Shown: positions 33,224-44,149, numbered from the stretch's first letter. The stretch: 64,000 bases of DNA from Achatina immaculata (GCA_009760885.1 CM019718.1:27525633-27589632), one strand, 5' to 3'. The notes: generated from the sequence alone by a model not told the origin. Program-made: numbers and translations.

Positions 33224-33619
33224 AGACAAAAGAATGAGAAACGAAGTGATATGAAACCCACGAATTCCATCAATTCCAACTTGGAGATCGGAATAACAAT
33301 TTAAATTTCCGTCGTTTATTATTTTAAAGTGTGTAGCAGTTCTGTCAACCTGAATCCGTAGGGAGGGAGAACTCGAATGCAAAATTCTTTCCAAAAACAA
33401 ACAAAAACCGGGACAAATAGATGTCCCTTTCGGGACAGTGAATTTTTTTCTTAAAAAAACCTAGACTGTCTCGGAAAACCGGGACGCTTGGCGACCCTAT
33501 ATCAAAGTATATGCCAGTCAACCATTGTCATCAGCATCACTGGGCGAAGAGCAAAGACCATTCGAAACGTAGAATAGAATAATTTACAAAATGGTAAAAG
33601 TCATTGTCGTTTCGGAGGT
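33128..33619. other. region upstream of the C16orf89-like gene
   Basis: A CT microsatellite (33192-33222) lies in otherwise unique sequence. No TATA box is evident close to the gene start. The last 60 bp before the ATG are comparatively GC-rich. Confidence 0.4.
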
Positions 33620-33657
33620 TGACCTTTGACCTGACCTCATAGCGAGCCCAGAGGTCA
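33620..33657 (-). promoter_or_regulatory. DR1 nuclear-receptor site plus extra half-sites
   Basis: TGACCTTTGACCT at 33620-33632 is the reverse complement of AGGTCAAAGGTCA, the textbook DR1 consensus bound by HNF4/RXR-type receptors. A third half-site (TGACCT, 33632-33637) overlaps it, and a plus-strand AGGTCA is at 33652-33657. All lie within 50 bp of the start codon. Function is inferred from motif and position only. Confidence 0.5.
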
Positions 33658-33669
33658 AGGCTTGCCAAC

Positions 33670-33853
33670 ATGGCGGCTGTGCCATCGTTTGGAGTGTTAC
33701 TGGTTTTGTGTGTTCCTGTTATAGTTTGGTCTAAGAGTTCTAGAGATGATCTGCAGGCAGTATTAACAGCTTTGGATAAACTTGTCACATATTATCAGAA
33801 AAATTACAAATACTTAAACTTAGACGGCCTGTTTGGGCTTCGTGTTATCGAAG
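33670..33853 (+). CDS. C16orf89: C16orf89-like exon 1 (signal peptide)
   Basis: ATG at 33670 sits in CCAACATGGCGG, a good initiation context. The first residues MAAVPSFGVLLVLCVPVIVW form a typical signal peptide with cleavage likely soon after SKS. The exon then encodes LDKLVTYYQKNYKYLNLDGL and FGLRVIE, matching the family's N-terminal NLDG-x-x-G-x-RV motif. It ends one base into a Gly codon (phase 1) at a GTGCAT donor. Confidence 0.85.
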
Positions 33854-34400
33854 GTGCATTGCTTTTGTTGGATTTAAATTGTTCTTTTGTTATGCATTGA
33901 AGATAATGGTTTCTTGCTATGCGGGGCACTGATTTGTCATGTTTCAGAAACGTATGTAGGTAAGTTCTAAATAGGCAGAGCATATTTCCCAACATCATGA
34001 GAAGGCAATGCTGATGACTGAGCCAGGTTAGGCCATCTTCGCCCACCGGACAAGTCTATGGGTCTTTCAGCTTATCCATTCAGTCAGTCAGTTTTTAGCA
34101 GCTGATGGCACGAGTTCTGTTGTTGATTTAAAATTCTTCTAATGCCCCTAACATGGCTTTGACATCTGGCATCAGTGCATCTGTCACTGTGTTCTTTCAT
34201 CTTACCAAGAGATGTCATGTCAAAATCTTCTGTGGTAGTGGAGCCCACGAGAAAGATGCTAAAGTTTTGAAGACATGAAAGCCAAAGATTCTGCTGATAA
34301 ATGATGATGATCAGGCAGAGGAAAGATGACATTACTTGAGGAAACAACTGGCAAAAGACAGAGGAAAGATTATCTTCCTTGAAATGCTTTTTTTAATAAA
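33854..34400. other. start of intron 1
   Basis: Unique intronic sequence without a recognised repeat. It precedes the 34-bp minisatellite. Confidence 0.4.
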
Positions 34401-34404
34401 AAGA

Positions 34405-35275
34405 TTGTGCACATTTTAGCAGTCAGACATAACTTTGCTGTAACACATTTTAGCGATCAAACATAACTGCTCTAACATATTTTAGCTTCATACAAAACTT
34501 TGCTCTAACATATTTTAGCAAAATGAGTGGTGATGTAGTTAGTGCACTGGTCTCTCATGGCGAAGGTTGGGGGTTCAAATCCAGCTGGAGACACCCCAGT
34601 AACCCAGCTGTAGAAATGGGTGCCTGACTTCTTCTGTAGTTGGGGAAGGAAAGGCGGCCAGGCATGATACTAACCATATCACCCTCTAGTGTGCTGACAG
34701 GTCAAGGAAAATATGGGCACTAACACTATATCCCTATTTGCCTCTAAGGCATGACAGGATTACCTTTACCTTACATAACATTGCTCTAACACATTTTAGC
34801 AATCAAACATAACTTTGCTCTGATATATTTTAGCAGTCATACATAACTTTGCTCTGATAAATTTTAGCAATCATACATAACTTTGCTCTGACATATTTTA
34901 GCAATCATACATAACTTTGCTCTGATATATTTTAGCAGTCATACATAACTTTGCTCTAACACATTTTAGCAGTCATTACATAACTTTGCTCTAACACATT
35001 TTAGCAATCATACATAACTTTGCTCTAACACATTTTAGCAATCATACATAACTTTGATATATTTTAGCAATCATACATAACTTTGCTCTAACACATTTTA
35101 GCAATCAAACATAACTTTGCTCTGATATATTTTAGCAATCAAACATAACTTTGCTCTGATATATTTTAGCAGTCATACATAACTTTGCTCTGATATATTT
35201 TAGCAATCATACATAACTTTGCTCTAACACATTTTAGCAATCAAACATAACTTTTCTCTAACACATTTTGACAAA
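34405..35275. repeat. 34-bp minisatellite in intron 1
   Basis: About 19 copies of a unit reading ACATAACTTTGCTCTAACAC plus ATTTTAGCAATCAT, interrupted by a SINE at 34525-34772. Confidence 0.9.
34525..34772 (+). mobile_element. tRNA-SINE inserted in the minisatellite
   Basis: A-box-like head (GTAGTTAGTGCACTGGTC), B box GGTTCAAATCC (34572-34582), body CCCAGCTGTAGAAATGGG and a CTTTACC tail. Its sequence is very close to 22347-22611. The flanking 34-bp units show that the array existed before this insertion. Confidence 0.85.
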
Positions 35276-35369
35276 ATTACAACTTGCCATAACATCTATC
35301 ATATTAGTCTTCAGTATGTATCTGTTAAAGTAGCTGTGATCTAGAGTTTTTTGCCACAGGCCTTGAGGA

Positions 35370-36112
35370 TCAGGAGTCAGATACTGTTTATATAGAGTCA
35401 GTGGGGGAAGATACTGTTTATATAGAGTCAGTGGGGGAAGATACTGTTTATATAGAGTCAATGGGGGAAGATACTGTTTATATAGAGTCAATGGGGGAAG
35501 ATACTGTTAATAGAGTTAGTAAGAAAAGATACTGTTAATAGAGTTAGTAAGAAAAGATACTGTTAATAGAGTTAGTAAGAAAAAATACTGTTAATAGAGT
35601 TAGTAAGAAAAGATACTATTAATATAATTAGTAAGAAAAGATACTAGAGTTAGTAAGAAAAGATACTGTTAATAGAGTTAGTAAGAAAAGATACTGTTAA
35701 TAGAGTTAGTGAGAATAGATACTTTTTATATAGTCAGTGGGAAAAGATACTGTTTATAGATTCAGTAGGAAAAGATACTGTTTATAGATTGAGTAGGAAA
35801 AGATACTGTTTATAGATTGAGTAGGAAAAGATACTGTTTATAGATTGAATAGGAAAAGATACTATTTATAGATTCAGTAGGAAAAGATACTATTTATAGA
35901 TTAAATAGGAAAAGATACTGTTTATAGATTCAGTAGAAAAAGATACTGTTTATAGAGTCAGTGGGAAAAGATACTGTTTATAGAGTCAGTGGGAAAAGAT
36001 ACTATTTATAGAGTCAGTGTGAAAAGATACTGTTTATAGTCAGTGGGAAAAGATACTAGAGTCAGTGTGAAAAGATACTGTTTATATAGAATCAGTTGAA
36101 GAAGATACTGTT
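35370..36112. repeat. degenerate 27-33-bp minisatellite in intron 1
   Basis: About 25 units sharing AAGATACTGTTTATAGAGTC or its TTAATAGAGTTAGT variant. Three subfamilies occur in blocks (left GTGGGGG, middle TTAGTAAG, right CAGTGGGA or TGAGTAGG). Confidence 0.88.
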
Positions 36113-36614
36113 TTTGAAGGAGTCAGAATAAAAAAAAAGGTAAAGAAAAATAGGTAAGTTGGAAGTTGAAGTTTGACACGCTAGCTTCATTGTCCTGTTT
36201 TGCAGCTGACACTGGTGAAACAGATCTTCAAACAGAAGGGTTGTATTAAATGGGGAAGAGATAATGTGACCTGCTTTGAAGGTCCTGGAATGGAAGTAAG
36301 TAGAAGGCATTCTTGCCTGACTCCACCACCATTTTGAGCCTAAACTCATTAGCTAAACCAAAGGAGGAAAATATACATTAGCTAAATGAAGAAGGAAAAT
36401 ATACTGCTTCTAGAGCAACATCAGGAGATAGTATCTATCTTCTGATGTGGCCATTAGAATCAGTAGCAAAGGACAGCAACTCTGATTGTTTCAGTTCATT
36501 CCTTTTGATAATGCTACCATCCCTTTAGGACCAGCTTATACACTCTCAAATGTATATTTCTGTCAAATCACAAAAAAAAATGTCATATTTGTTTGTTTGT
36601 TTTTTTTTTTTCAG
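36113..36614. other. end of intron 1
   Basis: Unique sequence. A TTTGTTT-rich tract (36585-36611) provides the polypyrimidine tract of the exon 2 acceptor. Confidence 0.5.
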
Positions 36615-36878
36615 GCCAACTACATCTGTTGATATCAGAGCACCAAGAAGGAAGACATCAGCATTTGTCTCAGAATGTAATCAGTAAAATTATTGACTTA
36701 AAAACAGCCGCCCACAATGCAAGTGATGTGGCGATGGAATCTGTTCGAATTGACGATTCAAAATACTTCAGTGACTTCAGTACTGTCGTGACTTCACCCT
36801 GGACAGTCACGAAGCCCCATCGAAAGCTCGCCTCCACTTTGCGGTGGGAAATACCACAGTACAAAGCAAAAGCACATG
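36615..36878 (+). CDS. C16orf89: C16orf89-like exon 2
   Basis: The acceptor is a long T run plus CAG (ends 36614) and the donor is ATG/GTAAGAG. It encodes 88 residues from QLHLLISEHQEG to IPQYKAKAH, including VISKIIDLKTAAHNASDVAM and YFSDFSTVVTSPWTVTKPHR. Position and pattern match the family's helical region after the RV-x-E-x-Q-L motif and the PW/FW segment. Phase 1 at both ends. Confidence 0.82.
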
Positions 36879-37465
36879 GTAAGAGTGTATATGGCCTTTC
36901 TGGTGTCATCCTGCTCATCTGATATCATAATTTCCTAAGTTTGTTGTACCACAGTCTCCACCGTTTCACAGAGTGAGAGAAGATGGGGCATGTGAATACA
37001 TGTTAAGATTGTTTTTTTTTTTTAGCTTTATTGCCTAGGCATGGCATTAGTTATAGTGTGCATAGGTAAAAAATGTGTCATGGAATTTTTGATAGTAATA
37101 ATCTTTGGAGTGGCATGGGTTTTTTTGTTTTTTTTTGTCAGGTAGAAAATTTTGATATTTCTGATGTTTCATTCAACACCTGTTAAAGTGAATTGGAAAA
37201 AGTAACTAATTTGGGTAAAAATCATATTTTCATTTCTTATCTCATCATTTTTTTCTGGTTTACATCATCTCCCTGGATTTGTGAACTTTTATTGCCTGCA
37301 GCCAGCTGTATAGTAATAATAAAACATAGACATTGATTTGTATCTGGGGCTGGTTATGATGATTTGCCTAGAGACCCAGAATGAAAGGGCTTATCATTAG
37401 GCTCCACTCTTCCATGGACCAAGTTAGACCAGTTAGCTAAACTGAAGAAGTGGAACAGTCATTAA
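36879..37465. other. start of intron 2
   Basis: Unique AT-rich intronic sequence with T runs. No repeat was recognised before the LINE fragment at 37.5 kb. Confidence 0.4.
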
Positions 37466-37479
37466 CTAGTATATCCATC

Positions 37480-37660
37480 CATCCATCCGTTTCTGTCCTG
37501 GGGTGTTTCTTCTCCGGGTGCAGTCCATCTTTCTGATCTCTGCTTCAGGATTCCTTTGCCGGGTGTTTCTGGGTCTTCCTTGTTTCCTCTTACCCTGCGG
37601 ATTCCACGTGCGAGCCTGTCTGGTTACATTTACTAGTAGTATCTTGAAAAAGATAGGATA
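37480..37660 (-). pseudogene. LINE-H 3' fragment
   Basis: Minus-strand ARTWNPQGKRKQGRPRNTRQ and the following EAEIRKMDCTRRRNTPGQKR match the C-terminus of an RTE-like element. The expected W-rich end is shifted. An ATCC microsatellite (37471-37487) forms the tail side. Confidence 0.55.
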
Positions 37661-37837
37661 TGTCAGGTCCTGATTACTGGCCTCAGTGGCTATGCCGATA
37701 TCAGACACAAGCTGGCCGGTTGCTTCTTTAAGTAATAATTATGTCTTACAGTAAAACTTATACTGTGGTGTAATGGTTTGTGAAGGTGCTTAGTGCATCT
37801 TTGCACAAGGTGGAGTGATCTTGTTTTTATTATTGTT

Positions 37838-37940
37838 CTTGTTCTGTCTCCGTGGAACCTGGGAACGGGATTTTCTTCGCAGCCGATGCGGTGAAGATGT
37901 TAGAGCATAAGAATTGGGTGTGGGTTATGGCAGCTGCTAT
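37838..37940 (-). mobile_element. REP fragment
   Basis: CTTCGCAGCCGATGCGGTGA and GTTATGGCAGCTGCT match the REP family (compare 49130-49210). About 100 bp only. Confidence 0.55.
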
Positions 37941-38045
37941 TGCAGACCTAAGTGAAACTTGTTTTGCCGCCTTCCTTATATAACCTTTCGGTGTTGAGGC
38001 CACAAATTAGACGTCTAGATAGGGCTCAACGTTTTGCTTCATATC

Positions 38046-38150
38046 TCTCTCTCTCTCTGAACCTTAAGTACCCAGAGCACGTGGGACTTCCGCAAGGGTT
38101 TTCCACAAATGCCTGTCCTTTGCCTTTTTTTTTCCCACTCTTGCCCAGGT
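38046..38150 (-). mobile_element. second copy of the GA-tailed short element
   Basis: Reverse-oriented match to 31940-32053: CT microsatellite (38043-38057), then CTTCCGCAAGGGTTTTCCAC and ATGCCTGTCC. No clear target duplication was seen. Confidence 0.65.
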
Positions 38151-38154
38151 GAGT

Positions 38155-39430
38155 TTTCTGTTGCTCAACATTCTCTCTGTTGTTCTTCTCCATGTCTCTT
38201 TTGGTCTACCCTTACTTCTGTTCCCTGTGGTGTCCATCTTAGTGCTATTTTTGATAATGAGTTGTTAGTCATTCGGAGCACGTGTCTCAACCATAGCCAG
38301 CGTCTTTCCTCAATAATTGCTGTTAGTGGCTTTATCTGCAATTCTGCCAACAAGATGTTATTTCTTTTGGTGTTGGGCCAAAATATTCTTCTAATTCTTC
38401 GTAAACATTTAGTCTGGAAGGAATTCAACTTGTTTTCTATGGTTTTGGTGATTTTCCAGCATTCACTTCCATAGAGTTCTAATAATAGAACTTAGTGGTA
38501 TTCATACCACTTCCATAGAGTTCCATAATGTTCTAAGTTTCACTTAGAACATTACTCTTAAATATCTTTATTTTTGTCTTCATGCTTAGTTTTTTAGATT
38601 TTCCTATAGTCTGCAGCATTGCAAAAGCCTAGTTTGCTCTAGTAAGTCTGCTGTTGATGTCCTCTGTGCTGTCTCCATTTTCTGCTACTCTACTGCCAAG
38701 ATATACAAATTCGTTGACCTCCTCCACTAACTTGATATCTACTTTGAAATACGTTTCTGTTGTTCACATTTTGCTTCATTAACTTTTTCTTTCCTACGTT
38801 GATCTTTAATCCTATGTAGCTTGCATTCTGAGTTAGCTTGTTTATTTTATCTTGCATATCTTTGTGGCCACTTGATAATAGACAAATGTCGTCAGCAAAG
38901 TCAAGGTCCTCCAGCACTGTATCAAGGGTCCATTGTAATCCTCTGTATTTGTCTGATGTTGCCTCCTTCATTAACCAGTCTACTGCCAGGATAAATAATG
39001 TTGGTGATAGTACACATCCCTGCTTCACTCCTGTTTGTACTCTAAATCTGCTGGAGGTATGTTCTCCACAGATCACTTTGCACTGAAAACCCTCGAATAG
39101 GGCTTTGAAGACATTCACTATCTTACGGGGGAGGCCAAGCCATCTTAGAATTTTCCACAGTGCATCTCTGTTGACACTGTCGAAGGCTTTCTCAAAATCT
39201 ATAAACAGTGCATATATTTTAATATGCCACTCATTGCTTCATATAATGGGATGTTTAATGCTTCTGTAATTTCCTTTCTCCATCTCCATCTACAGCATTT
39301 CTCCAGTCCTGTGTATTTCTTGTTTTCCCCATACCAAGTTATAAAGTCTGTGATGCCAAACTGTTCCAACCTCTTTCGCACATTTGATTAACTCATTGGG
39401 TATTCCATCACATCCTGGGGCTTTCTCTGT
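38155..39430 (-). pseudogene. LINE-E, partial (reverse transcriptase)
   Basis: Minus-strand frames from right to left: a K-x-PG-x-DG-IP-like segment at 39385-39420, then RVQTGVKQGCVLSPTLFILA, then LEDLDFADDICLLSSGHKDM (the F-A-D-D catalytic box, intact), and a C-terminus with RRWLWLRHVLRMTNNSLSKI. It is an RTE-like element with palm and thumb present but several frameshifts, and no endonuclease. It ends near 38155 against the GA-tailed element. Confidence 0.72.
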
Positions 39431-39971
39431 TACCTACAAATCTTAGTGTGAATGTTTTGTGTGAATGTTTTTGCCTGGTCGTAACCATGTAACATGGCCA
39501 AACCGTGCAAGTTTCTGGATATAATGTAATATTGGTGTTCTCCAGCCCTCACCCTGATGGTGTCATTTCTTATTTGGTCTCATCCTGTCACATTTAGTTT
39601 TCTCCTTAAACATCTCATTTCTGTCATGATGATTTTTCTTTAGTTCTTGGCTATTCCATGTTTGACTTTGATAGCGTAGAGTTGGGAGGAAAATTGGTGT
39701 ACAATGCCCTTTTTGTTTCAGTTGTGATGTATTTGTTTTTCAGTAAAGGAATCATTTGTCCAATGACCTGATTTGCTTTATTGCATCTGTTCTCAATCTC
39801 TGCGTCAATTGTCCCTGAGGATGATATTAAGCTACCTAGGTACAGTATTTGAAATGTTTCACTTGTTTCAAGGGCTGCTTGTCTAGGAAGATCTTTGTTT
39901 GGATTTCTTCTCTAGCTGTGGTCATGACCTCTGTTTTGTGAGTACTGATCTTCATGTTGTGGCTTTTACAT

Positions 39972-40041
39972 GCCCTTGCTATATGGGCACTAACACCATA
40001 TCCCTATGTGCCTCTAAAGCATGACAGAATTGCCTTTGCTA
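39972..40041 (+). mobile_element. SINE 3' fragment nested in LINE-F
   Basis: ATATGGGCACTAACACCATA through GCATGACAGAATTGCC is the SINE's 3' end. It is flanked by GCCCTTGCTA (39972-39981) and GCCTTTGCTA (40032-40041), a 10-bp near-perfect target duplication. Confidence 0.7.
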
Positions 40042-40772
40042 AATTATCCATGTTCTGCTGTAGGTCTTTTTCTGATGTGGCTATAAGTGCTTGATTGTCA
40101 GCAAAAAGGAGTTCATTTATTGCCCACCTATTGTGTATATTGTCTAGAAGGTGTTGTGGGTTTATCTGCATTTTTCTGGGATTGGGCTGTTGGGCAGTTT
40201 TGTAGTGGAATTTTTACTATGTATTTTAGCTTCTTTCCAGATGTTGTCAATAGTACACAGCCCTGCCTCACTCCAGATTTTATGATGAACGGTTCAGAGT
40301 GTCCCGCATTTGTTCTAACTGTACACTGACTGTTTTCCTGTAGGTTTTTGCATAGGCTGATCAGATGTGTACTATCTTCATATTGCTGTAAGATTTCCAA
40401 CCTATCTACTCTGTCAAATGCTTTTTCTTGATCTGTGTAAGCTATGTGCAGTATCTGTGTTCAACTGATTTTTCTGTTAGCTGTCTTAGGGAAAAGATGG
40501 CATCTGTACAGCTTCTATTTTTTCTGAATCCCATCTGAGTTTCATTTGACTGTGGTTCAATCATTGGTCGCAGTCTGTTCTCTAGGATCGTGCAGAACAT
40601 TTTTCCAGTATGGCTTAGCAGTGACATGCCTCTGTATTGGTTGCAGTCCCTTTTACTGCCTTTTTTCTTCCATATTGGAATAATTACAGCATTTCTTCCA
40701 GTCCTGTGGTGTTTCTTATTTTGCCTTTACACAGTTATAGAGTCTGTGAAGCCAAGCTCTGTTCCAACATTT

Positions 40773-42107
40773 GATTAACTCATTGCGCTGTTGGCGAGAT
40801 CTTCAGCTGCCGTGTGTGGAGCGGTGCTCTTCCCGGCCAATGAAGAAATTTGCAAATGAGGTTGCCGCGCAGCATCACTGCGGAAAAGGTGGTTGAAAGA
40901 ATAAAGCGAAGCAAACAGTCAAATCACGGCACCTCTGGTCTGGAGGTCGGCCACGTCCTGAGTGCAGTCATATCGGGTGAAATGCATGAACCGGCTTGTC
41001 CCAGAGGTTAAGTCACTGCTGGCTTGACTTTTCAAATGCCGCGCGCGGAGTGAAGCTCCTCCCGGTTAAGGAAGTAAATGCGGAAATAAAGGTTGCTGTG
41101 CGGCGCCGATGGGAAAAGGTGGTGGAAAGTGAAGTTTAACCTGGTATGTCCAGTAGTATCGCTACGAGAGCTATACCACGGCACCTCTGCTCTAGAGGCC
41201 GCCTACGTCCGAAATACACCTACACTGGTGAAATATGCCTAAACCGGCACACACCAGGGGTGAAACTCGATGGCTAGACATGTCATGCCACCTCCGCTCT
41301 AGAGGTCGGTAACGCCTGATAAACACCCATACTGGTGAATTTTGCCTAAACCGGCTCATACCAGGGGTGAATCTTGAAGGCTATGAATGTCACAGTACCT
41401 CTGCCCTAGAGGTCGGTCCCGTCCCAAACACGCCCATACTGGGAAATGCCTAAACCGGCTCAACCCAGGGGTAGAAGTCACTAGTGGCGAGGATTCGTCC
41501 TCCTGGACAAAAGCTCCATCCTGGTCACAACTAGGAAGGGTAGCGGCCACGACCGCAAAATGCTGAAGTCGGAGACACTGGACCAGGGAAGTCTAGATAG
41601 GCAACCACCTCTCACCCGGCGGGGATGTCTGCGTATCCTAATCACGCTGAGGTTTTCCGGTGAGAAAGTCCAACCCTGGACTGGATGGGCAACCACCTCT
41701 CACCCGGCGGTGATACACGGGTATCTCAAAACACGTCGAGGTTTTCCGGTGAGAAAGTCCAACTCTGGCCTGGGTGGGCTAACGCCTCTCACCCAGCGGG
41801 GATGCACTGATATTCCAAACACGTCGAGGTCTTCCGGTGAGAAAGTCCAACCCTAGACCAAACTGGTGCAATGAAAACCACGGTGTCACGCAATCCCGCT
41901 TCCGAGACCCACCAAGAATACAGGCTAAAGCACTGTGATACTCTGAACCCCTTGTGGTCCTTTCGTGGAACTCGTGTGGTCTATTTTGGATCACACAGGG
42001 GACCACGGGACCTAACGAGGACCACAGGCGTGAATTCAGTAGGTTCACAGTGCGGTTTTTGGTGGTAGAAGTGAACGAAGAAGAAGAAGAAGAAGATTAA
42101 CTCATTG
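40773..42107 (+). mobile_element. 1,309-bp non-coding GAA-tailed retroelement
   Basis: GATTAACTCATTG is at 40773-40785 and 42095-42107. The insert (40786-42094) is GC-richer than its surroundings, has no long frame, and ends GAACGAAGAAGAAGAAGAA. The interior has two sub-repeat zones: about four units of roughly 120 bp at 40950-41480 (sharing AAACCGGC and TAGAGGTCGG) and three of about 85 bp at 41590-41855 (sharing ACCACCTCTCACCCGGCGG and GGTTTTCCGGTGAGAAAGTC). The uninterrupted target is present at 39386-39410 in LINE-E. The class is unknown to me. Confidence 0.8.
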
Positions 42108-43454
42108 GGTATTCCATCACATCCTGGGGCTTTTTTCATTGGGTCCTTTCTGATGGCTTCTCTGATTTCAGCTTGTAGTATGTCTGGTTCCATTTCTATG
42201 GGGCCAACTGTGTTGTTATCACGGATTTGACTTGCTTCAGATGGTATATTGAGTAACTTGTCAAAGTACTGTCTCCATCGCTGTACTACCCTCTCTGGTT
42301 CGCATATTGGATCACCATTAATTTCATTCCCAATCTCTGTTGGGTGAGAGTCCTCTCATTGCACTAATCTTTTTATAAAAGGTTTTCATAGCTTCTTTGT
42401 GATTGTTGTTTAATACTTCACTGTATTCCTGCCATGATTTTTACCTTTGCTTCTTTTATTACCTGCTTAGAGTGTCTTCTAGCAATTTGATATTCAATGT
42501 AGTCTTGCTCATCTTTACTTCTCATCCATTCTGTATATTTATTTTTCTTTTCTTTTACAGTCTCTTTCACCTCATCATTCCATCATGTTGTTATTTTAAT
42601 TTCTCTACCTCCTTTTTTTCATAGTACCACATGTCTCCTTTGTTGCTCGCAAAAAGCTGGTTTTGAACAAGGCCCTTTCCTCATCCACTGACTTTGTTTC
42701 TGTTAGTAAGTTTATGAAGAGTTCTCTTATTTTCTTATCGTATTCTTCTTTCATATTCTCTTCCTTGAGCTTGCTTAGTTTTATTGTTTCACTTTTCTTC
42801 TTGAGAGTTCTATTATGGCTTTTCCTGCCTTATGGTCTGCGCTTGAACTCAGGTTGATTATTGCTCTTGCATCTATGACTGATCTTTTCTTGTTGCTCCT
42901 TGCTAGTATGAAATCAGTTTGGCTTCTGCATGTCAAATCATTCAGTTTGTACCAGGTGTATGTATATTTGGGACTCTCTGTGTTTAAAGAATGTGTTTGT
43001 GATAAAAAAAAAAAAGGTCATGCTGGCTGCACGGTTCTAGGAGTCTGCTACCACTTTCATTTCTAATGCACCAAAGGCACCCAGGTGGACTGCTACATCA
43101 GCTCTACCAGTTCCCAGTCTTGCATTGATGTCCCTCATGATTATAACAATTTCCTCTTTACTTACGTTGTTTAGTGTATCATGGAGGTTGTCAAAGAACT
43201 TCTCACATTCTTCCTCCATGTCTGGTCCATTACAAGGAGCATATATTTGGTCATAGGTTGTGGTCTCCTCATTTTCTTTTATTTGGACAGTTATAATTCT
43301 TTCTGATAAATATTTTGTTTCCAGGATTTTCCCCCTTTTTATCATTTATGCCACATATGTTGATAGTATGTACTTTAAGAATCGCTTTTTTATCTCTTTG
43401 AAGTTTAATGTTTCCAAAGAGTGAAACTAAAAGCAGGAAAAAAAAGGTGCAGTG

Positions 43455-43605
43455 TTTCTCAAACAAATTCCACCACCATGAGGACCAAAGCAGTCCCTGC
43501 CCCCAGTTGCTGGTCTGAGCTTGTTACTAGGATCACCAACAGAGAGGCAGGATAAGATCTTGGCCAGCTGAGATTTGCTGGCCCTGACAACTGTTCAGTC
43601 ATAGC
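43455..43605 (-). mobile_element. REP fragment
   Basis: CCACCACCATGAGGAC, GGCAGGATAAGATCTTGGCC and related words match the middle of REP (compare 49270-49370). It is degenerate and lies at the 5' side of LINE-F. Confidence 0.55.
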
Positions 43606-43980
43606 AGCAGTTGTCTTCGTTCCTTTTGGAGCCATCACATCAAAAAAGTGAATAAAAGAGATGTTTTTCTTATTAGTATTGTAATATCCTGGCCAGTTCC
43701 ATTGGTCTGTAGTTCGGATGTCTAACAACAGAAAATAATTTTCTAATAAAGTACGGTCCCCCGGAGTACAATTAGTTGTCAGTGTATTAAATAAAAAGTA
43801 TATATTCACATATAAATCAGTCTCATCTGTAATGAACTGGGCCTCAGTTCATAAGCAGATGAACGCAATGAAAGTTTATTCTTCATGTGTAGAAGAATAT
43901 TTTTTCTTCTTGCACGTAGAAGAATATTTTTTCCCTCTTTTGATTTGATAAAGTTTACGAGAAAACTTTCACTTTTTCAG
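43606..43980. other. end of intron 2
   Basis: Unique sequence. An imperfect duplication of GTAGAAGAATATTTTTTCY occurs at 43888-43936. The exon 3 polypyrimidine tract is CTTTCACTTTTTCAG. Confidence 0.45.
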
Positions 43981-44147
43981 TGAAACTGACAGAGGTGATG
44001 AGTGATCGTTGTATGACGGAGTTGATGAAAAGTGGCCATCAAGAATGTGAAGTTTCTGATGTCTGTGCTCAGATGATGACAACGAGGGGTTTCACTGGCT
44101 ATGGCATCACACACCAGATCCTTTGGTCTGTGGTTGGAGAACTTATG
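43981..44147 (+). CDS. C16orf89: C16orf89-like exon 3
   Basis: Completes the split codon from exon 2 and encodes KLTEVMSDRCMTELMKSG, then CEVSDVCAQMMTTRGFTGYG and ITHQILWSVVGELM. The S-D-x-C, two further Cys and the G-Y-x-x-T/S-HQ-x-L-x block are the core of the family. It ends in phase 0 at ATG/GTAAGA. Confidence 0.85.
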
Positions 44148-44149
44148 GT

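Larger units (their letters stand above)
39431..43445 (-). pseudogene. LINE-F, long copy with two nested insertions
   Basis: Minus-strand order: an endonuclease start near 43400 (ILKVHTINICGINDKKGE), the endonuclease body IYAPCNGPDMEEECEKFFDN and EEIVIIMRDINARLG, the linker and KKAPGCDGIPNELI near 42130, reverse-transcriptase motifs RPMIEPQSNETQMGFRKNRS and IIKSGVRQGCVL, then a thumb with QTKIF near 39915 and LARFGHVTWLRPGKNI near 39480. The endonuclease GD-x-N motif reads RD-x-N, and many frameshifts are present. A 1,309-bp element (40786-42094) and a SINE fragment (39982-40035) interrupt it, and removing them makes the LINE contiguous. Confidence 0.72.
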
